From Saccharothrix sp. S26 (GTDB lineage: Bacteria > Actinomycetota > Actinomycetes > Mycobacteriales > Pseudonocardiaceae), in NCBI RefSeq assembly GCF_021390395.1, contig NZ_JAJUWT010000018.1:1-64000 (forward strand): a stretch of 64,000 nucleotides of DNA. Direction: 5' to 3'. Shown here piece after piece: positions 26,218-35,161 of this stretch. The notes under the pieces were generated by a model. The model was not told where the DNA came from. It made no database searches and saw only the letters and a program-made list of their open reading frames with translations. Each line of letters begins with the position of its first letter. The stretch's first letter is position 1. A program made the translations under genes and the position numbers.

Positions 26218-26640
26218 TCACGCCGCCCCCTGGAACCGCCGGCCGAGGCGCACGGCCTCGTCGAGCGCGGCGCGCAGATCGCGCGGCGAGACGCGGTGGA
26301 AGCACCAGTCACCCCGTTCCAGCAGTGCCCGGTGGATGTGCTCGGCGACCATCAACCCCCAACCGACGTCGGCGTGCGGCCAGATCCACGCATCGGCGTC
26401 CCGGGTGGCCCGCGGTGGCGACCTCGATCAGCCGGTGCACCGAGCCGACCCACCGGGCGGCGGCCCCGACGCTGTAGTGCCCTTTCCCCTCCGGCACCAC
26501 CACGCCGAACCGCTCGGGACCGCGCACGCCGTCCCGCATCGCGCCCGGCACCGCGTGTCGCGCGCCGGCGCCACCGCGGACCCCAGCAGCTCGCGCAGCC
26601 ACCGCAGCACCGCGATCTCGGCGTCCGAGATCAACGGAGA
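26218..26640 (-). pseudogene. broken gene of unknown function, two frameshifts
   Basis: Protein-like sequence continues through three frames on the reverse strand: ISDAEIAVLRWLRELLGSAV (near 26630-26570), then RFGVVVPEGKGHYSVGAAAR and VHRLIEVATAGHP (to about 26405), then WGLMVAEHIHRALLERGDWC and DLRAALDEAVRLGRRFQGAA up to a stop at 26218. The joins near 26570 and 26400 shift frame, so no intact product is made unless there are sequencing errors. I do not recognise the family. Confidence 0.5.
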
Positions 26641-26735
26641 GTAGCCGGGTAGGACGTTTGCGGCATTCGTGTCACAGCGCCAACGGTTCCGCGATACAAC
26701 TGCCGAGCCGTCCATCGCGTTCCCGGGGAGACACC

Positions 26736-29480
26736 GTGCGCTTGCCGAACATCGCCGCCGCAGCGGCATTCGCGGTTTTCTCCGGGGTGGTGTGGGTACC
26801 GGTGGCGCAAGCCGTGCCCACCACGCTGTACGTCACCGACACCGCGGCGTGCTCGGACGACGGCGACGGCAGCGCGGCCACGCCGTTCTGCACGGTGCAG
26901 GCGGCGGCCGACGTGGTCGCCCCCGGCCAGGTCGTCAAGATCACCGGCACGCACGACGAGAGCGTGACCATCACCCGGTCCGGGACCGCCGACGCGCCCG
27001 TCGTGTTCGAAGGCGGCGGCGTGCGGCGTCCGGCGGGCGGCACCGCGCCCACGATCACCGTGCGCGGGGCGCACGACGTGACCCTGCGGGACATGACCGT
27101 CCACGGCGCCACGGTCACCGACGCCGTCGTGGTCGACGCCGCCGGCCGCGTCACGCTCGACCGCGGCTCGATCCAGCCGGACGCCGACCCCTACGGCGGC
27201 GCGGACTCGGTGCGCGTCACCGGCGGGTCCACGGACGTCACGATCAGCCGCACCACCTACGGCACGCGGGGACGGGCCGTGTACGCCGACGGCGGCGCGC
27301 GCCTCACCGTCACCGGCAACGTGATCACCTCGCTCGGCAACTACGGCGTGATCGCCGAGGGCGTCGACGCCATCGCCGTCACCGGCAACACCTTCCGCGA
27401 CTCCTGCCGCCGCGGCATCGCGGTCACCGGCGCGACCACCGGCTCCTCGATCCAGAACAACGTCATCACCGAGGTGCTGTCCAGGACCGTCAGCGGCTAC
27501 TGCCCGCCGGACCGGGTGCACGCGATCGAGGTCGACAGCGCGGCGGCGCCCGGCGTCACGCTCGACTACAACGTCGCGTACCTGAACGTCAACGTGTACC
27601 GGTGGGCGGGCGCGACCTACCAGACCCCGGCCGACCTGCACGCCGCCACCGGGCAGGGCGCGCACGACCTGAAGACGGACCCGTACCAGGGCACCGCGGT
27701 CGTCGACTCGGGCAACGCGGCCGCGCCGGGCGTGCTCGACCAGCCCCTCGGCGGTCCGCGGGTGGACAACCCGCAGGTGCCGAACACGGGTGCGGGCCCG
27801 ATCACCTACCTCGACCGCGGCGCGAAGGAGCAGCAGGACCAGTTCACCGGGGGCACCGTCACGGCGTCCGCGACGCAGGCACCGGTCGGTGGTGCGGTCA
27901 CCGTCGGCAGCACCCTCCAGACCCGGTGGGGATCGCCGGTCACCTGCGCGGTCGACTTCGGTGACGGCACGACCACGTCGGTGTCGCCATGCTCCACCTC
28001 CCACGCCTACCAGGCGACCGGCACGTACACCATCAAGGTGACCGCGACCACCGAGTCGAAGCTGACGTGGTCCACGTCGTCGTCGCTCAAGGTGGTGCCG
28101 GCCGGCGGGGCGCTGAACCCCAGCCTGACCGCGAGCGCGGACGGCGGCATGACGGCGTACTTCACGGTCGACTCCGGCGGCGACCCGTGGAACATCGCCG
28201 GCACCTCGATCGACTTCGGCGACGGCAAGACCGCGACCGTCGGCACCGCGGCCCAGCACCGGTACGACCGCCCGGGCACCTACCAGGTCCGGGCCACCGT
28301 CACCGACGCCGCCGGCGCCACCGCGACGACGTCGACCAGCTTCACCACGCTCGGCTCGGGCTACGTCAAGCACGGGCCGACCCGGTTGCTGGACACCAGG
28401 TCCGGGGTCGGTGCGCCGGCCCGGAAGGTCGCGCCGTACGGCACGGTGCGGCTGGCGGTCGGCGGTCGTGACGGGATCCCGGCGGACGTGACGGCGGTGG
28501 CCGTGAACCTCACCGTCACCGACGCGACGGCCGACGGGCACCTCACCGCGCACCCCTCCGGGCAGGCCAGGCCCACCGCGTCCGTCATCGACTTCCGGGC
28601 CGGCGCGACCGTGCCCGGCCTGACCACCGTCGCGGTCGGCGACGGCCACGTCGACCTGTACAACGGCAGCCCCGGCACCGTGGACGTGATCGCCGACGTC
28701 GCCGGCTACTTCACCAAGGCCGCGTCGGCGGAGGGCTTCACCCCCATCCGCCCTCAGCGGCTGCTCGACACGCGCACCGGCCTCGGCATGCCGTCGCCCC
28801 GGCCGATCGCCGCGGGTGAGACGTTCAGCCAGCGGGTCGCCGGCCACTACACCGGCGGTGTGCCCTCCTACGCCACGGCGGCGCTGGTCAACATCACGGT
28901 GGCCGACCCGCGCGCGGCCGGTCACCTGACGGCCTTCCCCGCCGGCACGCCCAACCCGCAGACCTCGAACCTCAACTACACGGCCGGCCAGATCACCACG
29001 AACTCCGTGATCGCGCCCATCGGCTCGGGCGGCTACGTCGACCTGTACTCGAACGCGACCACGGACGTCGTCATCGACGTCGTCGGCTACTTCGCCCCGG
29101 GCAACCGGAGCTTCCTCCTGCCCGGGTCACCGCTGCGCGCGGTCGACACCCGCACCGGCCTCGGCGGCCCCGCCGGCGCGCTGCCCGGCAGGTCGACCAC
29201 CGAGTACGCCCTCGACCAGGGTGCTCCGCCGCTGCGCTACCCGCCGACCGCGGTGATGTCGAACGCGAAGGTGGTCACGCCCCAGCGCGACGGCTACCTC
29301 ACCGCCTACTCCCCGTCCCCGGTCGAGCTCCGACCGGACGCCGCCACGTTGAACTTCACCGCCGGCGCGGTGACCAACAACCTCGCCGTCACCCAGCACT
29401 CGAGCGCGGCGTTCCACAACGGCAGCGACGGCGACCTCGACCTCGTGGTCGACGTGACCGGCTACTTCTACGACTACTGA
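26736..29480 (+). CDS. secreted beta-helix / PKD protein with three DTR-type repeats
   Basis: About 914 residues. A signal peptide (VRLPNIAAAAAFAVFSGVVW) precedes a right-handed beta-helix from about 30 to 330, with short repeats such as VTLRDMTVHGATV and IAVTGNTFRDSCRRGIAV. Two PKD-like domains follow (VDFGDGTTTSV near 410, IDFGDGKTATV near 495). The last 360 residues are three copies of a roughly 120-residue beta domain that opens with RLLDTRSG, RLLDTRTG and RAVDTRTG and ends with VAGYF, VVGYF and VTGYF. Such proteins probably bind or cleave polysaccharide, or act as surface adhesins; enzymatic role is not proven. GTG 26736 has a GGGGAG site. Confidence 0.8.
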   Translation: MRLPNIAAAAAFAVFSGVVWVPVAQAVPTTLYVTDTAACSDDGDGSAATPFCTVQAAADVVAPGQVVKITGTHDESVTITRSGTADAPVVFEGGGVRRPAGGTAPTITVRGAHDVTLRDMTVHGATVTDAVVVDAAGRVTLDRGSIQPDADPYGGADSVRVTGGSTDVTISRTTYGTRGRAVYADGGARLTVTGNVITSLGNYGVIAEGVDAIAVTGNTFRDSCRRGIAVTGATTGSSIQNNVITEVLSRTVSGYCPPDRVHAIEVDSAAAPGVTLDYNVAYLNVNVYRWAGATYQTPADLHAATGQGAHDLKTDPYQGTAVVDSGNAAAPGVLDQPLGGPRVDNPQVPNTGAGPITYLDRGAKEQQDQFTGGTVTASATQAPVGGAVTVGSTLQTRWGSPVTCAVDFGDGTTTSVSPCSTSHAYQATGTYTIKVTATTESKLTWSTSSSLKVVPAGGALNPSLTASADGGMTAYFTVDSGGDPWNIAGTSIDFGDGKTATVGTAAQHRYDRPGTYQVRATVTDAAGATATTSTSFTTLGSGYVKHGPTRLLDTRSGVGAPARKVAPYGTVRLAVGGRDGIPADVTAVAVNLTVTDATADGHLTAHPSGQARPTASVIDFRAGATVPGLTTVAVGDGHVDLYNGSPGTVDVIADVAGYFTKAASAEGFTPIRPQRLLDTRTGLGMPSPRPIAAGETFSQRVAGHYTGGVPSYATAALVNITVADPRAAGHLTAFPAGTPNPQTSNLNYTAGQITTNSVIAPIGSGGYVDLYSNATTDVVIDVVGYFAPGNRSFLLPGSPLRAVDTRTGLGGPAGALPGRSTTEYALDQGAPPLRYPPTAVMSNAKVVTPQRDGYLTAYSPSPVELRPDAATLNFTAGAVTNNLAVTQHSSAAFHNGSDGDLDLVVDVTGYFYDY

Positions 29481-29589
29481 CGGGTCGCCGCGTTCCCTGG
29501 CATCTGTGAACCACCTCGGCCCGGTGTCGTCCGGGCGTGGGAAGGAGTTGAATTCCGGGCCTACGCCGCTCGGAGCAAGGAGTGCACAC

Positions 29590-30441
29590 ATGCGCACAGC
29601 AACCGTGGCCGCGGCAGTCGTCGCGCTGGCCGCCGTGACCGCTTCGCCCGCTTCCGCGATCAACACGTACAACGCCGTGCCCGCCCCGGAGCGCACCGAG
29701 GTGGGTGCGCTGGTCGCCACCTGGGACAACGACGACGACCCGGCCACGCCGGACCGCGTCGACTGGGTGTGCAGCGGCACGATGGTCGACGCCGACACGT
29801 TCCTCACCGCGGCCCACTGCGTCGACGGCTGGCCGTCGAACGTCCGGTTCTACGTCTCACTGCTGCAAGACGTGCAGTCGGCGCTCGACACCGCCACCGG
29901 GACACCGGCGCAGAAGGCGGCGGCGGTCGGCGTGCCGGGCGTGGCCCACGCCGACCCGGCCTACCCGGGCAACTCCGCCGACGCGCACGACATCGCGGTG
30001 ATCGAGCTGCCCGCCGAGCAGGTGGCGACGCGCTGGTCCTTCAAGCCCGCCACCCTGCCGACCGCGGGCAGGCTCGACGCGCTGGGACCGAAGGCGCTCG
30101 ACGCCGCGGAGTACACCGTCGTCGGCTACGGCACGGAGGAAGCCCAGAACGGCCCCGGCGGCCACACCCACCCCGGCGGGGGCGTGCGGATGAAGGCCCC
30201 GCTGGGCTTCAACGCGCTCAACAAGACCTGGCTGCGCCTGTCGATGATCGAGTCGCAGGGCAACGGCGGCGCGTGCTACGGCGACTCGGGCGGCCCCAAC
30301 TTCGCCACCATCGACGGCAAGCGCGTCCTCGTCGCGACCACCATCACCGGCGACGCCCCGTGCTACGCGACCAACGTGACGTACCGCCTGGACAGCCCTT
30401 CGGCGCGCTCGTTCCTCGCACCTTTCGTCGCGCTGCCCTGA
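29590..30441 (+). CDS. secreted trypsin-like serine protease (S1)
   Basis: A 283-residue precursor with a signal peptide ending SPASA. The catalytic triad is visible: His in TFLTAAHCVDGW near 80, Asp in AHDIAVIELPAE near 138, and Ser in GACYGDSGGPNFA near 236. Cysteines flanking the His and Ser motifs can form the usual disulfides. The start at 29590 follows AAGGAG. It stands alone about 110 bp after the beta-helix gene, so co-transcription is possible. Specificity cannot be set from sequence. Confidence 0.93.
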   Translation: MRTATVAAAVVALAAVTASPASAINTYNAVPAPERTEVGALVATWDNDDDPATPDRVDWVCSGTMVDADTFLTAAHCVDGWPSNVRFYVSLLQDVQSALDTATGTPAQKAAAVGVPGVAHADPAYPGNSADAHDIAVIELPAEQVATRWSFKPATLPTAGRLDALGPKALDAAEYTVVGYGTEEAQNGPGGHTHPGGGVRMKAPLGFNALNKTWLRLSMIESQGNGGACYGDSGGPNFATIDGKRVLVATTITGDAPCYATNVTYRLDSPSARSFLAPFVALP

Positions 30442-30455
30442 CGCCGGTCGCACAC

Positions 30456-30491
30456 CGCGCGGCCGGATCCGTCGCCGGGTCCGGCCGCGCG
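30456..30491. terminator. bidirectional terminator
   Basis: CGCGCGGCCGGA pairs with TCCGGCCGCGCG across a 12-base loop, between convergent stops at 30441 and 30499. Confidence 0.75.
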
Positions 30492-30498
30492 GGCCGGG

Positions 30499-32553
30499 TC
30501 AGCCGTTGCGCTCCACGTACAGGCAGTACAGGTCGAACCCACCGGCGCTCGCGTCGAACTGCTTGGCCAGGTTCTTGGCGTCATCGAAGTCGGCGAGCAC
30601 GTGGTGCGTGCCCGCGTTCAGGCCGACGGTGAACGAGGGCCGCCCGACGGGTGAGCCGCACGCGTCCGAGCCCTTGCCGAGGGGGTAGAACTCCGGGCAG
30701 GACGTGCACGGCGGCAAGGTGAACTCGTGCGCGGTGGAGCCCGCCACCTTGATGTCGATCGACCGGTTGACGGTGTTGATGAACGTGATCGTGATCGGGC
30801 CGCCCGCGCCGAGGGGTGCGGGCACCGGCACCCGTGCGCCGGTGCCGACGGCCACGTCGGCGGCGATGCGCGCCGACCTGGCCTGCGGCAGGTCGCCGTG
30901 GTTCGGGAAGGTTCTGATGAACCGGTCCAGCGCGGCGATCGCGACGCTCGCCCGGCCGTCGCGCAGGTCGTTCAGCCCGCAGTCGAGCATGGCGCGCGGG
31001 TACTGGTTGTTCGCCTCGCCCGCCACCTTCGCGGCGACCTCGTCGGTCAGGCCGGCGAAGAAGGCGAGGACGTCCACCGCCTGGCACGGCTTGCCGGCGG
31101 CGAGCGGCGCGATGGCCGCCGCGTAGAGCGCGTCGAACGCCGCGGGCACTTCCCGGGCGGACGGCGTGTCACCGAACTCGTCGGCGATCGTGGTCAAGGC
31201 GTCGGCCGCCGCACTCGCGCTGACGGGCGGTTCGGCGGTGATCTTCTTCGCCAGCCGCAGGTAGGTGTCGGCGACCTCCGGGGCGAAGGACTCGTCCTCG
31301 GACAGCAGGTCGCGGTAGACCCTGATCGACTCGGTCAGCCGGCCCTGGTCGCGCAGGCCGCGTGCCCAGGTCGTGTAGGTCTCGACGAGCCGGTCGCGGA
31401 CGAACGGGCGCAGTGGGCTGTCCGGGTGGTCGATGCGGAACTGGCCGTAGCGCTGCACGGCGGTGGCCTCGTCCTCGGCGTCGGCCGCGCGGGTGAAGTC
31501 GGCGCACTCGGCCAGGCCCCGGTCCGCCGCGGCGACGTCCGAGCTGAGCGTCAACTCGTAGGGCCCGGTCACGGCCTCGAACTCGTCGGTCGCCGCCACG
31601 CAGTCACCGCGCCCTTGAGCGGCGAGCCCGGCGTCGTGGGCGCTTCGCCCCAGCACGCCGTACCCGATGTACGCGCCCACCACGGCGACCACCGCGATCA
31701 GCCCGACCACCACGGGCCGGCGACCCGTCACCAGCGGGTGCTTCACCGCGATCCGCCACGCGTCGAGGGCGAGGAATGCCGACCAGCACACCGCCAGGAT
31801 CCGCCACAACCACGGGTCACCCGCCGCTTGAGTGGCGAACGCGACGACGACGAGCCCGACCGCGACCCCGACCGCCGTCCACGCCTGCCACCGCCGGCGC
31901 AGGTAGAAGTACCCGGCCCCGACCCCGGTGAGGTTCAACAACACGGCCGCCGCGGTGGACCTCGGCGCGGGCGGCGTCGGGGGGATCCGCAGGATCGGGT
32001 CGGTCGGCGTCGGGTCGACCCACTCGACGTGCTCCTGCACCCCACCCGGCCGCGCCCACGGATTCGCCGCCACGGCGGGGTGAGCCGCGGAGGGCGCGAC
32101 GGACGGCGGTTCAGCGGGCTCCGGTCCGACAGCCGGTGTCGACTCGACGGCCTGCGCCGCCTTCACCCCGCCCGGCGCTTGTTCCGCGTGCGGACCTGCG
32201 GCTGCTGCTCCGGCAGTCAACCCTTCCCGCTCCACCTGCGGACCCACGGCTACCGCATCGGCGGTCGACCCCTGCCGTCCCGCCTCCGAACCCGCGACCG
32301 CCGTATCGGCAGTCAACCCTTCCCGCTCCACCTGCGGACCCGCGGCTACCGCATCGGCGGTCGATCCCTGCCGTCCCGCCTCCGCGCCCGCAACCGCCGT
32401 GTCGGTGATCAGCCCTTCCCGCTCGGCCGGTGCCTGTTCGGTCGGCAGTTCCGCGCTCGCGGCCTCGAGCGGCGCCGGCTCGGCGGCAGCCCGCGACGCG
32501 TCATCCGGCGGCCCGACCGCAGGTGGCTGCGCCGTCGATCTGTCTTCGCTCAT
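30499..32553 (-). CDS. membrane protein with repeat-rich N-terminus and helical TPR-like region
   Basis: About 684 residues of unknown function. The N-terminal 180 residues are an Ala/Glu/Gly-rich low-complexity tail containing 16-residue repeats (REGLTADTAVAGSEA, RQGSTADAVAVGPQV). Three or four membrane helices follow between about 200 and 310 (WTAVGVAVGLVVVAFAT, VVVGLIAVVAVVGAYIGYGV). A long helical stretch (about 315-580) has TPR-like phasing, e.g. YTTWARGLRDQGRLTESIRV. The C-terminus is a beta domain with paired Cys (LPPCTSCPEFYPLGKGSDAC). Orientation suggests a cytoplasmic tail and an outside sensor or assembly domain. ATG 32553 has a G-rich upstream stretch. Confidence 0.7.
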   Translation of the reverse strand: MSEDRSTAQPPAVGPPDDASRAAAEPAPLEAASAELPTEQAPAEREGLITDTAVAGAEAGRQGSTADAVAAGPQVEREGLTADTAVAGSEAGRQGSTADAVAVGPQVEREGLTAGAAAAGPHAEQAPGGVKAAQAVESTPAVGPEPAEPPSVAPSAAHPAVAANPWARPGGVQEHVEWVDPTPTDPILRIPPTPPAPRSTAAAVLLNLTGVGAGYFYLRRRWQAWTAVGVAVGLVVVAFATQAAGDPWLWRILAVCWSAFLALDAWRIAVKHPLVTGRRPVVVGLIAVVAVVGAYIGYGVLGRSAHDAGLAAQGRGDCVAATDEFEAVTGPYELTLSSDVAAADRGLAECADFTRAADAEDEATAVQRYGQFRIDHPDSPLRPFVRDRLVETYTTWARGLRDQGRLTESIRVYRDLLSEDESFAPEVADTYLRLAKKITAEPPVSASAAADALTTIADEFGDTPSAREVPAAFDALYAAAIAPLAAGKPCQAVDVLAFFAGLTDEVAAKVAGEANNQYPRAMLDCGLNDLRDGRASVAIAALDRFIRTFPNHGDLPQARSARIAADVAVGTGARVPVPAPLGAGGPITITFINTVNRSIDIKVAGSTAHEFTLPPCTSCPEFYPLGKGSDACGSPVGRPSFTVGLNAGTHHVLADFDDAKNLAKQFDASAGGFDLYCLYVERNG
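32216..32435. repeat. 96-bp in-frame repeat (two 48-bp subunits), about 2.3 copies
   Basis: GTCAACCCTTCCCGCTCCAC recurs at 32216 and 32312, and a third, diverged copy starts at 32408. Each 96-bp unit codes for 32 residues made of two related 16-residue halves, all within the N-terminal tail of the membrane protein at 30499-32553. Confidence 0.88.
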
Positions 32554-32699
32554 CCCAACCCCCCACAACGGTGTCCCCCGACCCGATCAACAGAGGATCA
32601 CACCACCGTCGCGCGGTGCATGGCTTTGTCGCCGACCGTCACCATTCCGAGCTGTGGCGCGGCCCACCTCCGGAACGCGGACGCCGGCGGTCGTCGTGG

Positions 32700-33854
32700 T
32701 CAGTCGGCCGCCACCCGCAGGCCGCGCAGCTCGTAGCCCGCGATCTCGTCCTTGAAACCGATCCGCGGCGGCTGGACCATGCGGATGCCGGGCAGCGACA
32801 GCAGCTTGTGCAGGAAGACGTCCGACTCCAGCATCGCCACGTGCGCGCCGGGGCACTTGTGCGGACCGTCCCCGAAGGACAGTCCGGTCGAGGCGCCGAC
32901 GTGGGCCATGGCCCGGCCCGGGCACACCGACAGCGGTCGGTCGCCGACCACCGCGGGGTCGGAGTTGGCGTGGTCGAGCTGGACCCGGACGACGGAACCC
33001 GCGGGCACGGTGACCGAGTCCACCCGCACCTCGTCGGTGGTGCGGCGCTTCAGGTGGCCGATGACCGGTTCCAGGCGCAGCACCTCGTGCAGCACGAGCA
33101 GCCGCTCGGGTTCCTCGGCGGCCAGGTACCGGGCCCGCAGGTCGTCGTCGGTGAACAGGTGCCAGGCGGCCACCACGACGAACTCGCGGGTGGTGACCAT
33201 GCCCGCCGCCGCGAACGTCAGGCACTCGCCCAGGACCTCCGCCGCCGTGCAGCCCTCGGCGAGCAGGTGCGAGATCAGGTCGTCGCGTGGCCGGACGCGC
33301 CGGGCGCGCACGGCGGGCCGGACGTCGTGGAGGTAGATCGCCGACCAGCCCTTGAGCTGCCGCCACGCCCAGTACAGGCCGTGCGGGCTGGTGAACCCGG
33401 GCTTGCCGAAGCGCTCCGGGAAGAAGTAGTCCAGCCGCCGCCTGATCCCGGGCCTGCTCTCGGTCAGCCCGATCACGGCGGACGTGACGTCGATGGCGAG
33501 CTGGAAGCTCAGGTCGGCCAGGTCGACCGGGCCTGCCGCGCGAACACGGGCCACCTGCTCGTCGGCGACGCGCTCCATCACCTCGCGGTAGGACTCGTCG
33601 ACCCGCCGCGGGGTGAAGAATTTGGCCGTCTGCCTGCGGTGCTCACGGTGTTCGGGCCCGTCGCGGTAGAGCACGGGACGGCGGATCCGCCGCGGGAAGT
33701 TCTCCGTGGTCTCCACGCCGAGCCCGGCCTGCACGGTGTGGTGGTCGCGCAGGAACGCGCGCGCGGCCGCGTAACCGTTGATCTGCCAGGTCCCGTCCGC
33801 GTCGCGCTGGACGGGACAGCCTTCACCGGGCGAGCCCCGGTCGACCTTGCGCAT
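32700..33854 (-). CDS. cytochrome P450
   Basis: A 384-residue bacterial P450. The haem loop is LSFGDGPHKCPGAHVAMLE near 330 with the cysteine ligand; the K-helix E-x-x-R is HEVLRLEP near 252. The I-helix stretch FAAAGMVTTREF keeps the Ala-Gly and Thr-Thr residues for oxygen activation. The frame is open further upstream, but ATG 33854 has a GGGAAGGGTGG ribosome site and begins a typical N-terminus. It is divergent from the sigma-factor gene and shows no redox partner nearby. Substrate unknown. Confidence 0.9.
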   Translation of the reverse strand: MRKVDRGSPGEGCPVQRDADGTWQINGYAAARAFLRDHHTVQAGLGVETTENFPRRIRRPVLYRDGPEHREHRRQTAKFFTPRRVDESYREVMERVADEQVARVRAAGPVDLADLSFQLAIDVTSAVIGLTESRPGIRRRLDYFFPERFGKPGFTSPHGLYWAWRQLKGWSAIYLHDVRPAVRARRVRPRDDLISHLLAEGCTAAEVLGECLTFAAAGMVTTREFVVVAAWHLFTDDDLRARYLAAEEPERLLVLHEVLRLEPVIGHLKRRTTDEVRVDSVTVPAGSVVRVQLDHANSDPAVVGDRPLSVCPGRAMAHVGASTGLSFGDGPHKCPGAHVAMLESDVFLHKLLSLPGIRMVQPPRIGFKDEIAGYELRGLRVAAD

Positions 33855-34052
33855 GGTGCCCACCCTTCCCACCCCCGGCACGCCGACCAGTGTGCACCCC
33901 GCGGCGTTCGCGGTCACCGACCCTCCTCGACCACGCCTGCCGACCAGACCGCGCGAATACCGCGCGCGAATGTATCCGTACGGCGGTCCACCTCCCCGGT
34001 ACCGGCGGTGGAGGGTGGTGCTCGGATGACCGTGCCCGTTGGAGGCGAACGC

Positions 34053-34655
34053 ATGAAACACGATCCGGTGTCGGAGGTCGACCGACGGACGCGGCGACCG
34101 CACGTGCTGGCCGAGCACCTCGAACGCGCCAGGGCGGGTGACCTGGCGGCGTTGGACGACGTGGTGGCACAGCTGAACCCGCTGCTCTGGCACGTCGCCC
34201 GGGCGCAGGGCCTGACCAGGGAGGACGCCGCCGACGTCGTGCAGACGACCTGGCTGGAGCTGGTGCGGCAGCTCGACACGATCCGCTCACCGCTCGCGCT
34301 GACCGCGTGGCTGGTCAGCGCCACCCGGCGGGAGGCGTGGCGCACGAACGCCCGCCGCCGCAGGCACGTCCAGGTCGGCGACGACGTGCTGGCGGGGTTG
34401 CCGGACGGCGAGCCGGACCCGGGCGAACGCCTCGGCGCCGACGAGCGGCACCGGGCGTTGTGGCGCCACTTCACCCGGCTCGCCGAGCGCTGCCAGGCGT
34501 TGCTGCGGGTGATCGCCGTGGCCGACCGGCCGGACTACGCCTCGATCTCCGAGGCGCTCGGCATGCCGCCGGGCAGCATCGGCCCGACCAGGGGCCGCTG
34601 CCTGGCCAAGCTGCGGGCGATGCTGCTCGCCGATCCCGCGTGGAGCGCGGAATGA
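34053..34655 (+). CDS. ECF-like RNA polymerase sigma factor
   Basis: A 200-residue sigma-70 family protein with region 2 (LNPLLWHVARAQGLTREDAA, DVVQTTWLELVRQLD) and region 4 (CQALLRVIAVADRPDYASIS, EALGMPPGSIGPTRGRCLAK), the latter with a normal helix-turn-helix. ATG 34053 has a GGAGG site. The next gene starts inside its stop (ATGA). It leads a block with a small beta protein and a TPR-CHAT protein, an arrangement I have seen repeatedly in actinomycetes. No transmembrane anti-sigma gene follows, so control may come from those partners. Confidence 0.88.
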   Translation: MKHDPVSEVDRRTRRPHVLAEHLERARAGDLAALDDVVAQLNPLLWHVARAQGLTREDAADVVQTTWLELVRQLDTIRSPLALTAWLVSATRREAWRTNARRRRHVQVGDDVLAGLPDGEPDPGERLGADERHRALWRHFTRLAERCQALLRVIAVADRPDYASISEALGMPPGSIGPTRGRCLAKLRAMLLADPAWSAE

Positions 34656-35131
34656 CCGGGCCCGAGGACGCCGCGTCGCGGCTGGACGAGCTGGACCTGG
34701 CCATCCTCGACCAGGTGCGGGCGGTGCAGCAGGCGCTCGACCCGCCACCCGCGGACCTGGACACCCGGTCCCGGTTCGCCCTCCGGTTGGCCGACGTCGA
34801 CATCGAGGTCGCCCGGCTGTACGAGGACGTCCTGGCCGGCGCGGGCGCGCGGTCGGCGGAACCGGTCCGCACGCTGACGTTCGAGTCGGCCGACGTGACG
34901 ATCATGCTCACGGTGGCCGAACGGGCCGGTGAGCTGCGGGTGGAGGGCTGGCTGGCGCCGCCAGGACCGCTGCGGGTGGAGCTGAGGACCGACGATCCCG
35001 CCGGCACCCGCCACGTGGTCGCCGACGACGGCGGCCGGTTCGTGTTCGACGGGGTGACGCGCGGCCTGGCGCAACTGGCCGTGCCGCGGCCCGCCGGCCC
35101 GACCGTCGTCACCCCACCGGTGTCATTGTGA
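34652..35131 (+). CDS. small helical-beta protein coupled to sigma factor
   Basis: A 159-residue cytoplasmic-looking protein of unknown family. The first 60 residues are helical (DELDLAILDQVRAVQQAL), the rest a beta-sandwich with VRTLTFESADVTIMLTVAE and a carboxypeptidase-regulatory-like hairpin (DDGGRFVFDGVTRGLAQLAV). It starts within the sigma-factor stop codon, so the two are made together. It lies between a sigma factor and a CHAT protease, where an inhibitor or adaptor would be expected; this role is inference. Confidence 0.7.
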   Translation: MTGPEDAASRLDELDLAILDQVRAVQQALDPPPADLDTRSRFALRLADVDIEVARLYEDVLAGAGARSAEPVRTLTFESADVTIMLTVAERAGELRVEGWLAPPGPLRVELRTDDPAGTRHVVADDGGRFVFDGVTRGLAQLAVPRPAGPTVVTPPVSL

Positions 35132-35161
35132 TGGCGCAACAGGTTCGGCACACTGCCGTTC

